The notes under the pieces: generated by a model
Database searches by the model: none
Told to the model about the DNA's origin: nothing
Seen by the model: only the letters and a program-made list of their open reading frames with translations
Source of the DNA: JAVBSN01 sp031556525
Lineage (GTDB): Bacteria; Bacillota; Clostridia; Lachnospirales; Lachnospiraceae
Assembly: GCA_031556525.1 (NCBI GenBank)
Contig: JAVBSS010000003.1
Span: 1-64,000, forward strand
DNA: 64,000 nucleotides
Direction of reading: 5' to 3'
Translations under genes and position numbers: made by a program
Part shown: piece by piece, positions 8,873 to 18,181 of the stretch
How the letters are laid out: each line of letters opens with the position of its first letter
How positions within the stretch are numbered: the first letter of the stretch is position 1

Positions 8873-10465
8873 TTAATCAATTGAAGATTTACTAATTTTT
8901 TTATACAGAATTCCAATCACTATCCATAGTATTATTACCACTAATAGGTCAATAATTTCATATGGTATATTTACTGGAACAAATAATAATCCCATCGCTA
9001 ATATGGCCAACAGTCCCCCGCCTAACATTCCAATTATAGAAGCCATACTTTGTTTAATAACAGTAACCTCATTCTCCCATTCAAAATTAGGAAACTTGAT
9101 ATTAATAAACATCCCCCATACAGCAGTTAGAACGCCAAATGTTATCGGTATCATAAAACAAATGACCGAGTTTACTATATCTAGCTTCAAGCTAATTACA
9201 ATCAATATACTATTAATAATTGCTGCTGGTATTACTAAGGTAAGATTAACTAAAATCTTACTATCAAATATAGTCTTTGTCTTTATAGGTGCTGATTTTA
9301 ATATCCATAGATTTTTTCCCTCTAATGATAAAGAAGAACTTGTCGTACAAGTCATTGCTATCATCACTGCTGGTATATATGGAATAATCTTATATAGAAT
9401 ATCTGCAAACCCTGGCATTCCCATAGTCTGCTCTAGTTTTTCTGCACCCATCACAGCAAGTGCTATCGTAAACACTAGCGACATAACAATACCCGTTCCT
9501 ACATTTAATACGTATATAGAACTAGAGAAAAATCGTCTAAGTTCTTTTTTATATAAGGCACCTAGCGGTGATGACTCTTTTAAGGTTGTTAATTTATAAT
9601 TCGCAGAGGTTATATATCCCTTTATACTTGAGTTAATCTTTTTATACTTTAGAGACAATAAATTCACGAATAATATATATATCCCTAGCGAAACAACAAC
9701 AAATATTAAAAAGTATATTATCCCACCTTTGTTAAATGCTTTTGAAAATAACATAGCAGGTGGATATATGCTACACATTTGTTCATATATATAATTACCT
9801 GCACTAGATATATTCTCTATCGAAAAACTGCTCTCCATCGTTCCTCCCATCATAGAAATCATTAGTATTCCTATAATAAGAATAAATGAACATACTATAT
9901 ATACTACTTTTGAATATTTGAACCTAGACGAAATCGCCATAATTATCGCTCCGATGATTGTTGCTATAGCTGTTGGAATTAATGGTGCTACAAACATACT
10001 CACAATCCAATATATATATCCTAGAATTGGTGGTTTTTCTAGCAAGGCATATCCTACTCCCATAGGTAACATAACCACCATAGTAAAAATCATATTCATT
10101 ACATACATATACAAAAATCTTGAAGCAATTACCGTAGCTGTTGATATCGGAAGTGACATTAGCAAATCATAATCTTTATATCCAAACAATATTCCATTTG
10201 CTTTTAACATTGTTAGGAACATTGTTACAATTCCTGTAAGAGTAACTGCATATGCTGGTATTAGGTCTTGTAATCCTAGATACCCTAATCCATAAGAAAG
10301 TCCATAACTATATCCTCCAAATACAAGAATAACAATACTATATGCTACAGCTAGCATTATAGCATTTGCCTTCGCTTTGCTTGTGCCCGCTCCTTTTTTT
10401 AAATCATTGAACCGAAACTGATTAATAAATTGTATCTTAACTAGATACATTGCCCATTTATTCAT
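8873..10465 (-). CDS. ABC-2 type exporter permease (16S rRNA operon-type, large)
   Basis: A 530-aa polytopic membrane protein with about 10-12 hydrophobic helices and almost no large soluble domain. It partners the ATPase encoded directly upstream; the two genes overlap by 8 bp. Long 500+ residue permeases with 'GYKDYDLLMSLPIS' after the first helices are typical of the ABC-2 exporter families beside CcmA-type ATPases in clostridia. 'KTKTIFDSKILVNL' near 400 resembles the conserved cytoplasmic loop of that group. Substrate unknown. Start ATG 10465 has GGAGG 9 nt upstream; an in-frame TTG three codons earlier is less likely. Confidence 0.82.
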   Translation of the reverse strand: MNKWAMYLVKIQFINQFRFNDLKKGAGTSKAKANAIMLAVAYSIVILVFGGYSYGLSYGLGYLGLQDLIPAYAVTLTGIVTMFLTMLKANGILFGYKDYDLLMSLPISTATVIASRFLYMYVMNMIFTMVVMLPMGVGYALLEKPPILGYIYWIVSMFVAPLIPTAIATIIGAIIMAISSRFKYSKVVYIVCSFILIIGILMISMMGGTMESSFSIENISSAGNYIYEQMCSIYPPAMLFSKAFNKGGIIYFLIFVVVSLGIYILFVNLLSLKYKKINSSIKGYITSANYKLTTLKESSPLGALYKKELRRFFSSSIYVLNVGTGIVMSLVFTIALAVMGAEKLEQTMGMPGFADILYKIIPYIPAVMIAMTCTTSSSLSLEGKNLWILKSAPIKTKTIFDSKILVNLTLVIPAAIINSILIVISLKLDIVNSVICFMIPITFGVLTAVWGMFINIKFPNFEWENEVTVIKQSMASIIGMLGGGLLAILAMGLLFVPVNIPYEIIDLLVVIILWIVIGILYKKISKSSID

Positions 10466-11171
10466 TATCAACAACCTCCATAAATAAATGTTCTAATGAT
10501 TTATCTTTTATAAGTTCCTCTGTATTTCCTGCTGCTACAAGTTTTCCATGGTTAATAATAGCTATTTTGTTACATAACTTTTCGGCTACATCTAATACAT
10601 GTGTTGAAAAGAAAATAGCATATCCATCATCACACATTTCTTTCATAATGTTTTTTAAAGTTAGTGATGCTTTAGGATCAAGTCCAACAAAAGGTTCATC
10701 TAATACCATTAATCTTGGCTTATGTACAAGCGCTGAGATTATAGCCAACTTTTGTTTCATGCCATGCGAATATGATGATATAGAATCTCCGAGTGCCGCT
10801 GTTATCTCGAACATATCCGCATATTTTGAAATACTTTCCTCTCTATCTTTTCTAGACACTTGAAAAATATCACTAACAAAATTTAAATACTGTATTCCTG
10901 TAAGATGTTCATATAGATCTGGATTATCGGGAATATATGCTATCATTTTCTTACAAATAACTGCCTCTTCTTTAACAGAATGTCCATCTATAAGAATATC
11001 TCCCTCCTCATAGTCAAGCACTCCTACAATCGATTTAATCGTAGTACTTTTGCCTGCTCCATTGTGACCTATAAATCCATATATATCTCCTGACTCTATT
11101 GAAAGGTTAAGATTATCAACAGCTTTTTTATTTCCTTTATAAGTCTTTGAAAAACTCTTAATTTCTAACAT
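10458..11171 (-). CDS. ABC exporter ATP-binding protein
   Basis: A 237-aa cytoplasmic ATPase of the CcmA/ABC-2 group that powers the adjacent 530-aa permease. Walker A is 'GHNGAGKSTTIK' (about 34-45), the signature is 'YSHGMKQKLAI' (the usual S-G-G/Q replaced by S-H-G), Walker B is 'LMVLDEPFVGLDP', and the H-loop is 'STHVLDVAEKL'. The ATG follows the stop codon of ptsI with no gap (TAA then ATG), and its AGGAGG ribosome site lies inside the end of ptsI, so the genes are translationally linked. PTS and ABC export are not obviously related functions. Confidence 0.92.
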   Translation of the reverse strand: MLEIKSFSKTYKGNKKAVDNLNLSIESGDIYGFIGHNGAGKSTTIKSIVGVLDYEEGDILIDGHSVKEEAVICKKMIAYIPDNPDLYEHLTGIQYLNFVSDIFQVSRKDREESISKYADMFEITAALGDSISSYSHGMKQKLAIISALVHKPRLMVLDEPFVGLDPKASLTLKNIMKEMCDDGYAIFFSTHVLDVAEKLCNKIAIINHGKLVAAGNTEELIKDKSLEHLFMEVVDNE

Positions 11172-12785
11172 TTATCTAATCCTCCTAATATTATTTCTAA
11201 CGGGCAATACATATGCTGGCGTTACGGATAATTCATCCACTCCTATTTCAAGAAAAAACTCTGTTAATCTAGTATCTGCCCCTAGTTCTCCACAAATGCC
11301 TACTTCTATTCCAGCATCATGTCCATTTTTTACCACAATCTCTATTAATTTTAATATCGCATCATGATATGGGTTATAAAATCTATTTAACTTTGGATTT
11401 TGACGATCCAAGGCTAATGTATATTGCGTTAAATCATTTGTTCCTATGCTAAAGAAATCTACTTCCTTGGCTAAGGTATCACTTATTATCGCCGCTGCCG
11501 GGGTTTCTATCATAATTCCTTGCTTTATATCTACATATTGTACCCCTTCTTCAACTAATTCTTGCTTAACTTCCTCTACAATTTTCTTTATTTCTCTTAC
11601 TTCTTCCACCGAAATAATCATTGGATACATTACTTTAATTGTTCCATATAGGCTAGCACGTAATATTGCTCTAATCTGTGTCTTAAATATCTCTGGTTCG
11701 TTGAGACACATTCTTATTCCTCTATAACCTAGTGCTGGGTTATATTCTTCGTCTAGATTCATATAATTCACTTGCTTATCAGCGCCTATATCTACCGTTC
11801 TTATTATTACATCTCTACCTTCCATAGTTTCTGCAATATATCTATACACTTCAAATTGTTCATCTTCTGTGGGCATCCTATCCTTTTCTAGATATAAAAA
11901 TTCACTTCTAAATAAACCTATTCCATCTGCATCGTTTTCCAACACGTTTTTCACATCTTCTGTAGTTCCTATATTGGCATATAATCTTATCTTCTGACCT
12001 GATAGAGTTATATTCTCTTTTCCCTTTAATTCTTGTAATGATTGTCTATCATCTTCATATCTTTCCTTTTGGATATTATATAATCTGATATTCTCTTCAT
12101 CTGGCTCAATAATAAGCTTTCCTGTATAGCTATCTACAATAGCCATTTTACCTTGCCAATCCTCATCTACAGTTATATCTATTAATGCTGGTATTCCCAT
12201 TGTTCTTGCAAGTATAGCGGTGTGTGAATTTATAGATCCATCTTCTATAACAAATGCTAATATTTTGTCCCTATCCATCTGCATTGTTTCGCTCGGCGTT
12301 AACTCTTTGGCAACCACAATAACTGGTATATCTCCAAGACTATAATCATTCTGATTTCCACATAATATATCAATTATACGTTTTGATACATCTTTAACAT
12401 CAACGGCACATGACTTAAAATATTCTTCCTCCATAGCTTCAAACATATTTGATAATCTATCCCTAGTTACTGCAACTGCATATTCTGCATTATATTTTTG
12501 CTTCCTAATTAAATCACATATCGAATCTGTATATTCTTGATCATCTATCATCATTAAATGAGCTTCAAATATCTTTGCCTCTGATTCTCCAACTTTTTTT
12601 TCTGTCTTTTCATATATCTCTCGCAACTGTTCTTTTGCTTTAGACTTTGCATTTTCATATCGAAGAATTTCATCATCTACATCATCTATGCTTTTCTCAT
12701 CTATTATATTTTCTATATTTTTCACAAAGTATATCTGTCCTATAGCAATGTCAGAAAATACTTCCTTACCTATTATTGTTTTCAT
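11172..12785 (-). CDS. ptsI: Phosphoenolpyruvate-protein phosphotransferase (PTS enzyme I)
   Basis: A 537-aa cytoplasmic enzyme that moves phosphate from PEP to HPr and feeds all PTS sugar importers. The order is an N-terminal HPr-binding helical part, the swivelling phospho-His domain with H188 in 'EDGSINSHTAILAR', and a C-terminal PEP-binding TIM barrel. The barrel has 'GLFRSEFLYLE' (290-300), 'GYRGIRMC', 'FFSIGTNDLTQY' and the catalytic Cys C498 in 'GICGELGAD'. The length is slightly short of the usual 570-575 but all active-site parts are present. AAGGGG lies 8 nt before the ATG. No ptsH is beside it, so HPr must be encoded elsewhere. First gene of an operon with the ABC exporter. Confidence 0.94.
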   Translation of the reverse strand: MKTIIGKEVFSDIAIGQIYFVKNIENIIDEKSIDDVDDEILRYENAKSKAKEQLREIYEKTEKKVGESEAKIFEAHLMMIDDQEYTDSICDLIRKQKYNAEYAVAVTRDRLSNMFEAMEEEYFKSCAVDVKDVSKRIIDILCGNQNDYSLGDIPVIVVAKELTPSETMQMDRDKILAFVIEDGSINSHTAILARTMGIPALIDITVDEDWQGKMAIVDSYTGKLIIEPDEENIRLYNIQKERYEDDRQSLQELKGKENITLSGQKIRLYANIGTTEDVKNVLENDADGIGLFRSEFLYLEKDRMPTEDEQFEVYRYIAETMEGRDVIIRTVDIGADKQVNYMNLDEEYNPALGYRGIRMCLNEPEIFKTQIRAILRASLYGTIKVMYPMIISVEEVREIKKIVEEVKQELVEEGVQYVDIKQGIMIETPAAAIISDTLAKEVDFFSIGTNDLTQYTLALDRQNPKLNRFYNPYHDAILKLIEIVVKNGHDAGIEVGICGELGADTRLTEFFLEIGVDELSVTPAYVLPVRNNIRRIR

Positions 12786-12931
12786 GTTATATACCCCTTT
12801 TTATAACTCTTATCTATATTGCATCTTCTTCATTACTAATATTATTGTCTATACCTTATATCCATCATTATTAATACACTTACCAATACCTTAATTATCT
12901 ATCAAAATTCATCATATGTAAATACATAAAA

Positions 12932-12960
12932 AAGACTTCTAAAATTATTTCAGAAGTCTT
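12932..12960 (-). terminator. Terminator downstream of the glycosyltransferase/MATE remnant
   Basis: A perfect 9-bp stem (12932-12940 with 12952-12960) followed on the minus strand by six T. Confidence 0.8.
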
Positions 12961-12980
12961 CTCTAATATTATATTACTCT

Positions 12981-13082
12981 TTAATTTTCTAATACATTTA
13001 TTTGTATCTTTTTAATTCTTTGCATCATGAACAGCGCTACTATAAATGCTACTAATTCAGCTACCAGAAATGAAATCCATAT
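12981..13082 (-). pseudogene. C-terminal remnant of a MATE-type transporter
   Basis: A 33-codon open frame with no start, bounded upstream by a TAG. The peptide has a 'WISFLVAELVAFIVALFMM' helix followed by 'QRIKKIQ' and a stop. The 'W-x-S/A-F-x-x-A-E' helix followed by a basic tail is the usual last transmembrane segment of MATE multidrug/Na+ antiporters. It begins 9 bp after the stop codon of the GT2 gene and is followed at once by a terminator. The simplest reading is that a MATE gene was truncated when the glycosyltransferase or its flank was acquired. Family assignment from 33 residues is moderate at best. Confidence 0.5.
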
Positions 13083-13091
13083 CTAGAATTT

Positions 13092-13916
13092 TTATTCATT
13101 TCCTTTACGAAGTACTTTCATATAAAATATTTTTCTTATACCATTTGGCATAATTCCCACTATTACATGAGGAATTGTAGATTCAATAAATTGCACCCAG
13201 TTGGTATATCCCATCTTTTTAAGTTGCCACTTAAATAGGCAAATACATTTTACATAGTTCAAGCCACCTCTTCTTGCGTACATATCCTCCCCAGCTCTCA
13301 TGTATACAATCGTATCTTGAATATTGTATCCGCTATTTCCGTTTTCAAGCATTCTTACCCACAGATAGTAGTCCTCAAAATAAGGAAAATGCTTAAATCC
13401 ACCTACAATATCTACCCTACTCTTTCTAAACATTACCGCTGGGTGATTAAACGGATTACGTTTCTTAGAAAATTTGATAATTTCTTCTTCTGTCTCAGGC
13501 AAAACTCTGTTTGCCCTAATATTTGAAGTATCATCTACAAATTCTGCCACTGTTCCACTTACAATATCAACTTGTTTTTCTTTCATTACTTTAAGTTGTT
13601 TTTCACATCTATTGGGTAAACTTATATCATCACTATCCATTCTAGCTACAAATTCATTTTTACAATATTTTAAACCTTCATTAAGTGCTATTCCTAAACC
13701 ACTATTTTCACCTAACCTAATTATATTAAATAAGTTAGGCCAACTACGCATATATCCTCTGATTACATCATCTAGTTCTGGGGTTAGCGCCCCATCACAA
13801 ACTATTACAAAATCATCTGTAGCTAGTGTTTGAGAAAGCATAGATTCTATGCTTTCCCTAAAATATTCTGCTTTTTCTCTATTATAAACTGACATCAACA
13901 CCGAATACGTAGTCAT
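13092..13916 (-). CDS. Family 2 glycosyltransferase
   Basis: A 274-aa GT-A fold enzyme, probably adding a sugar to a surface glycan or exopolysaccharide. It opens with the nucleotide-sugar binding strand 'YSVLMSVYNREKAEYFRESI'. The metal-binding 'DSDD' is at 94-97 in 'ARMDSDDISLPNR', and 'NPFNHPAVMFRKS' followed by 'YFEDYYLWVRM' matches the amylovoran AmsE-like subgroup. There are no strong membrane segments; the C-terminal 'WVQFIESTIPHVIVGIMP' may associate with the membrane. AAGGAG lies 6 nt before ATG 13916. It stands alone with no other glycan genes next to it, and a transporter fragment follows it. Confidence 0.9.
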   Translation of the reverse strand: MTTYSVLMSVYNREKAEYFRESIESMLSQTLATDDFVIVCDGALTPELDDVIRGYMRSWPNLFNIIRLGENSGLGIALNEGLKYCKNEFVARMDSDDISLPNRCEKQLKVMKEKQVDIVSGTVAEFVDDTSNIRANRVLPETEEEIIKFSKKRNPFNHPAVMFRKSRVDIVGGFKHFPYFEDYYLWVRMLENGNSGYNIQDTIVYMRAGEDMYARRGGLNYVKCICLFKWQLKKMGYTNWVQFIESTIPHVIVGIMPNGIRKIFYMKVLRKGNE

Positions 13917-13995
13917 ACTATCTCCTTAAGATACTTTTCTCCAATAATGTACACTGTATTTTACCATAATCATAAAAGTTATTCCACTTATTATA

Positions 13996-16900
13996 TTATC
14001 TTTTCAGAACATTCTTTTTTCGCTTATTAATAGATGCTAATCCACATAATGCTATTCCCATACAATTAATTAATAGTACAGGGATTATCATATCCCCTGT
14101 TTTTGGCGTATAAGGATCTCTTGGTTTTTCAGGAATATCCTTATCTCTTTTATTAGCAAATTCTAACACTAAAATTTCCGATGAACCATCTACTACTATA
14201 TCTATTGCACTATTGTCTAGTATATAGCCATCTTTTGCTTTTATTTCCTTGAAGTAATATAATCCAAATGGTAATTCATCAACTTCTATCTTACCATTCT
14301 CATCTGTTGTATATGTTCCCATTAACTTATCTTCTGATTCGTCAAGTGACTTTTGATATAGCTCAAATTGAACGTCTGATAAGGTTATCTCTCTATTAGA
14401 TTCATCTACTTTTACGAGTTGGATCTCTGCTTTATAGAGCATATTGATGTCTGGATTTTCTTTGTTTACATTAATTACTTCTATTTCACTATTTCCTAGT
14501 TTAACACTAAATGGTTTTATCTCTTCATCCAATATATAACCCTCTAGAGTTTTTATTTCCTTGTAATAATAATCTCCTGCTACTAGACTTTCCTTTAATG
14601 TAGCCTTACCTTCAGCATTGGTTACTATATATCCTATACAATCGTTCTTACTTACTATTAATTCCTTGCTTTGATTATATATATCCATGTTGGCATATAC
14701 CGCATATACTACACCCTCAAGTGGCTTTGTTCCAAAGTAGTATATACCATCTTCTACGTTAAGGATCTCACCCTCCTTGAATACGTTTATCTCTGCAGAT
14801 ACTACATTGTTGTTTATTACTGTTTCTCCTCCAAAGGTAAGTGTCTCATACGTTTCCCCTGTAGCTTTAATTTCAACTTCTACTGGTTCTGTTATTGGTA
14901 TTAATCCATCAGGTGTTTTTGTTTCATATACTAGATACTTGCCTGTTGGTAAATCTTTTGATATAGCTATTCCATCATTATTAGTATTTACTACATCTAC
15001 TACATTACCTTCTAAATCTTTTATAGTAAATTCTACATCTTTTACACTAACTTTATCAAATGTAAGTCTCTTATAATCTCCATAGTTGCTTGTATATGTA
15101 TTTGCTCCTACTACATTATCTCCAAGTTTAGTTAACTTAATCTTTCCAAAAGCATTATTAGCAATATCTAGCCTTGTTGCCTGTGTATTTTCCACTGTAA
15201 TCTCACTTACATCTTCACTTAAGTAATGGTTAGCATCCGTCTCTACTTCTCTCACATAATACTTACCTGCTGGTAAATACATTGTTGCCTTTCCATTCTC
15301 ATCAGTTGTAAGTTCTTGATTCAAGTCAGTACATGCTTCATCATTATATATATCAAACTTTATTCCTGACATTGTTATACTTGTTGTCGCATCTGTCTTG
15401 TTTATCTCCAACGAGCCGTAATGATCATTAGTTACATTAAGTTTTGTAGTCTGCGTATTTACTATTGTTACTGTCTTAATGCTGTTATCTAGCGCATAAT
15501 TAGTTTTTGTCTCTAGCTCTTTCACATAATACTTACCTGCATCTAGATATACTGTAGCTTTTCCCTTTTTATCTGTAGTTACTTCTTGATTCAAATCAGT
15601 ACATGCTGCATCATTGTATATTCCAAATCTTACTCCTGACATTGCTATACTTGTTACTGAATCCGTTTTATTTATCTCTAGTGAACCAATGCGCTCGTTA
15701 GTTACATTGAGTGTAGTTATTTCTTCACTTGAAGTTGTAACCCTATATACATTAGGATTAAGTGCATATCCCTCTGGACATGATACTTCCCTTAAATAAT
15801 ATGTTCCTGGTGCAAGGTAGGCATCACAAGTTGAGTTCTCATTAGATATAATATATCCTACATAGCTATCTGCATTACAATCTTCATCTTCAAAGATACC
15901 AAATAAGCAATTAGATAGAAACGCTCCTGTTGTACTATCTGTCTTATATATCTTTATATCACTTTTCTCTGTGTATATATTTATATAAGCACTTACAGGG
16001 TCAGTATATCCACTTCTTGCCCATATTTGATCTTGTTCATCTTCTACAACAAAATACATTACTTCTCCCGCTTGGATTGTAGGCTTGGCCAAGTTAAGGC
16101 TAACTTGTGTATCTGGGCTTATATAATGGTCACTTGTTATGGTAAGTGTATTGCCACTTTGACTATAGGTTATTCCACTTGTATTAGTGTATAAACTCGT
16201 TCCATAACTACTTAACACTCCATTAGTATCTATTAATGTAACTGAATATGTCTTTGTTGATTGATTATATGTCATCTTATAAATTGGTGCCAAAGAAATA
16301 TCATCTGCTGCAAAGCTAGGTTTTATATACAAGTTATCTGCCAATCCCATAAGATAACTATAGAAACTTCCACAAGTAGAACCTATAAGATTTGCTTCAT
16401 ATTGGTCATTTAGTGGCGAGCCAGTAATAGTCCATACTGCTAATTGAGTAGCATAATACTTTTCCCATAGTTGCCTTGACATATCTGCAAAACCATTTTC
16501 ATTAACTATTCCTGGCCAGTTTTCTTGTACTCCTGCCCCTAATACTACTCCTAGCTTTTTCTTTTGTTCATCCGTTAAATTTTTATAATCAGCCTTGTTA
16601 TTAAAGGCTGTAAATTCTGTAGATGTATGAAGCGACTTGTTATACTCTATACAATAGGTAAGATAAAATGTTGTTCCTGTAGACGAACCCTTAGGTATAT
16701 AGTTAACACAAAAGAGTGCAAAGTGACTATCTCCATTACTTAAAGTAATCTTCTGTCCTCCTGCTGCAGCTATATTATAAAAATAAGGCTTATAAGTACC
16801 TTCTACTGCATCACCAACACTAGATAGTTCTGTATCTAACTCCTCCTCTCCTTCATAGTCATTAAAGCCTAACAACTTTTCTATATCTTTTTCCCTTTCT

Positions 16901-17040
16901 TCAATTGTTTCGGTTGTTTCCGTCTCAACCTCTTCTTTTGACATAGCTTCTCTACTGCCTATCTCCTCAGCATTTACTACACTAGTAAAAAGTAATGTAA
17001 ATGCTAGTAGTACGCACAATAATTTCTTAGTTTTCTTCAC
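13996..17040 (-). CDS. Surface adhesin: thioester domain, CnaB repeats, LPXTG-like anchor
   Basis: A 1014-aa secreted, wall-anchored protein. The signal peptide ends near 24 ('SVVNA|EE'). A TQXA thioester domain follows: candidate thioester Cys130 in 'LTYCIEYN' and Gln199 in 'YYATQLAVWTITG', which can form a covalent bond to host or substrate. About six CnaB/SpaA-like domains come next. They carry 'EINKTD' lysines and 'YYVKE' or 'YYVRE' glutamates, the usual pair for intramolecular isopeptide bonds; two consecutive units are near-identical. The tail is 'TPKTGD', a hydrophobic helix and 'NKRKKNVLKR', a sortase sorting signal. The start is GTG 17040, with AAGGAGG 8 nt upstream; the open frame runs 9 codons further to an ATG without a ribosome site. 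Two hairpin terminators precede it closely (see findings). Confidence 0.92.
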   Translation of the reverse strand: MKKTKKLLCVLLAFTLLFTSVVNAEEIGSREAMSKEEVETETTETIEEREKDIEKLLGFNDYEGEEELDTELSSVGDAVEGTYKPYFYNIAAAGGQKITLSNGDSHFALFCVNYIPKGSSTGTTFYLTYCIEYNKSLHTSTEFTAFNNKADYKNLTDEQKKKLGVVLGAGVQENWPGIVNENGFADMSRQLWEKYYATQLAVWTITGSPLNDQYEANLIGSTCGSFYSYLMGLADNLYIKPSFAADDISLAPIYKMTYNQSTKTYSVTLIDTNGVLSSYGTSLYTNTSGITYSQSGNTLTITSDHYISPDTQVSLNLAKPTIQAGEVMYFVVEDEQDQIWARSGYTDPVSAYINIYTEKSDIKIYKTDSTTGAFLSNCLFGIFEDEDCNADSYVGYIISNENSTCDAYLAPGTYYLREVSCPEGYALNPNVYRVTTSSEEITTLNVTNERIGSLEINKTDSVTSIAMSGVRFGIYNDAACTDLNQEVTTDKKGKATVYLDAGKYYVKELETKTNYALDNSIKTVTIVNTQTTKLNVTNDHYGSLEINKTDATTSITMSGIKFDIYNDEACTDLNQELTTDENGKATMYLPAGKYYVREVETDANHYLSEDVSEITVENTQATRLDIANNAFGKIKLTKLGDNVVGANTYTSNYGDYKRLTFDKVSVKDVEFTIKDLEGNVVDVVNTNNDGIAISKDLPTGKYLVYETKTPDGLIPITEPVEVEIKATGETYETLTFGGETVINNNVVSAEINVFKEGEILNVEDGIYYFGTKPLEGVVYAVYANMDIYNQSKELIVSKNDCIGYIVTNAEGKATLKESLVAGDYYYKEIKTLEGYILDEEIKPFSVKLGNSEIEVINVNKENPDINMLYKAEIQLVKVDESNREITLSDVQFELYQKSLDESEDKLMGTYTTDENGKIEVDELPFGLYYFKEIKAKDGYILDNSAIDIVVDGSSEILVLEFANKRDKDIPEKPRDPYTPKTGDMIIPVLLINCMGIALCGLASINKRKKNVLKR
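15140..15690 (-). repeat. Two near-identical CnaB repeat units (270-bp period)
   Basis: Within the adhesin gene, the unit beginning 'LEINKTD' recurs 90 codons later with most residues unchanged ('SGVRFGIYNDAACTDLNQE' versus 'SGIKFDIYNDEACTDLNQE'). The period is 270 bp. Such units can expand or contract by recombination. Confidence 0.85.
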
Positions 17041-17074
17041 TTTCTTTTCCTCCTTAAACTTTGGCATTAAAAAA

Positions 17075-17095
17075 GGACGTTACTATATAACATCC
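17075..17095 (-). terminator. Hairpin with T run just before the adhesin start
   Basis: A 7-bp stem (17075-17081 with 17089-17095, one G-U pair) followed on the minus strand by six T, ending 35 nt before the adhesin GTG. It is either a second terminator for the upstream gene or an attenuator. Confidence 0.6.
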
Positions 17096-17114
17096 TCTAA
17101 GTTATCTATATAAA

Positions 17115-17138
17115 AAGCGACACCATAAGGTATCGCTT
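17115..17138 (-). terminator. Terminator of the secreted repeat protein gene
   Basis: A 10-bp stem with one mismatch (17115-17124 with 17129-17138), a 4-nt loop and a T run on the minus strand. Confidence 0.75.
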
Positions 17139-17161
17139 GTTGTTTTTACTATTTAATTATA

Positions 17162-18181
17162 TTAATATATAAGTCTATTATCATCTGCCCAATAATATCT
17201 TAGAGAACATTCCCAAGTATTAGAATATTCATCCCATTGCCATTCTCCACACTCTACATAAACAATAGCAACTGTACCATATACACTCATTGCTTCATAT
17301 ATATTTGCTGCTTCACTATTTATATCAGCCCATCGACCACCACACCACCATTCAGTTTCAGCCCATCTACTTGTAGTCCATGCTTCTGTACGAATAACAC
17401 AATTTGGATTAGCCTCTAGACACAACCTGTACACCTCATTAATCATAGCTTCTTGACTAGGCGGATTATTCTCTGTTGTCTGTGTAGTACTTCCATTACT
17501 CACTGCAAACTGACCTATATAATGTCCATCTGTTAAGTCCATGTCATAATACCAAGCACCATCTGTTATCAAACCTCTTGCTATCATTCCATTCCAATGA
17601 TAAAATACTACTCTTCCCCATGGGTCACATCCAAAACCACTATTTATTAGACTACCATCAGCATTTGCATATCCTATATCTACTCCGTTATCAAATCTAA
17701 AATACTCATTCTTTCTTAATCTTCCTGTACTATCAAGATAATATGCTTTTTTTCCTATAAACGTTATCTGGTCAAAGTATGCATATCCAAAAGTATCAAA
17801 GTAACAAGTATACCCAACATCTTTACAATAGTTAAATGTATCAAATAATTCATGACCCTTATCATCAAAGTATATTAAGTGTACTCCATCAGGATGATAA
17901 GTTAATCTATCTTTCATTGGTGTACCATCAGCTTGAAGGTAATAAGTATATGTTCCATCGCAAAAGAATGCATCTGTTATAATTTTATTATTTACCTTAT
18001 AGGTTATTCCATTCCATGAACCACCACTAGTATTAATGTTGTAATACGGAACTGTTCTAACTCCTACTACCTCTTCTTCTATGGCAACCTCAGTTACTTC
18101 CTCTGCATAAGCTGTTGTATTAAATGCTATGCTGCCAATAACTAATGCTGCTAATGTAAATAGTATGTACTTTATTCTCAT
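17162..18181 (-). CDS. Secreted protein with cell-wall-binding-type repeats
   Basis: A 339-aa exported protein with a signal peptide of about 26 residues ('FNTTAYAEE'). Residues about 50-210 are aromatic, Asp/Gly-rich short repeats ('YYLQADGTPMKDRLTYHPDG', 'AYYLDSTGRLRKNEYFRF', 'YYDMDLTDGHYIGQF'). They resemble the 20-residue cell-wall/choline-binding repeat, though diverged. The C-terminal ~110 residues are Trp/Glu/Cys-rich ('EAWTTSRWAETEWWCGGRW', 'ECGEWQWDEYSNTWECSL'); I do not recognise this domain. ATG 18181 is chosen because GGGAGG lies 6-11 nt upstream; an in-frame GTG five codons earlier overlaps that site. It lies upstream of the adhesin on the same strand, separated by two hairpins. 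Likely a wall-associated surface protein; function unknown. Confidence 0.75.
   Translation of the reverse strand: MRIKYILFTLAALVIGSIAFNTTAYAEEVTEVAIEEEVVGVRTVPYYNINTSGGSWNGITYKVNNKIITDAFFCDGTYTYYLQADGTPMKDRLTYHPDGVHLIYFDDKGHELFDTFNYCKDVGYTCYFDTFGYAYFDQITFIGKKAYYLDSTGRLRKNEYFRFDNGVDIGYANADGSLINSGFGCDPWGRVVFYHWNGMIARGLITDGAWYYDMDLTDGHYIGQFAVSNGSTTQTTENNPPSQEAMINEVYRLCLEANPNCVIRTEAWTTSRWAETEWWCGGRWADINSEAANIYEAMSVYGTVAIVYVECGEWQWDEYSNTWECSLRYYWADDNRLIY

Noticed and set aside
9003..9599. 198-codon plus-strand open frame
   Set aside because: Antisense to the ABC permease, with no ribosome site.
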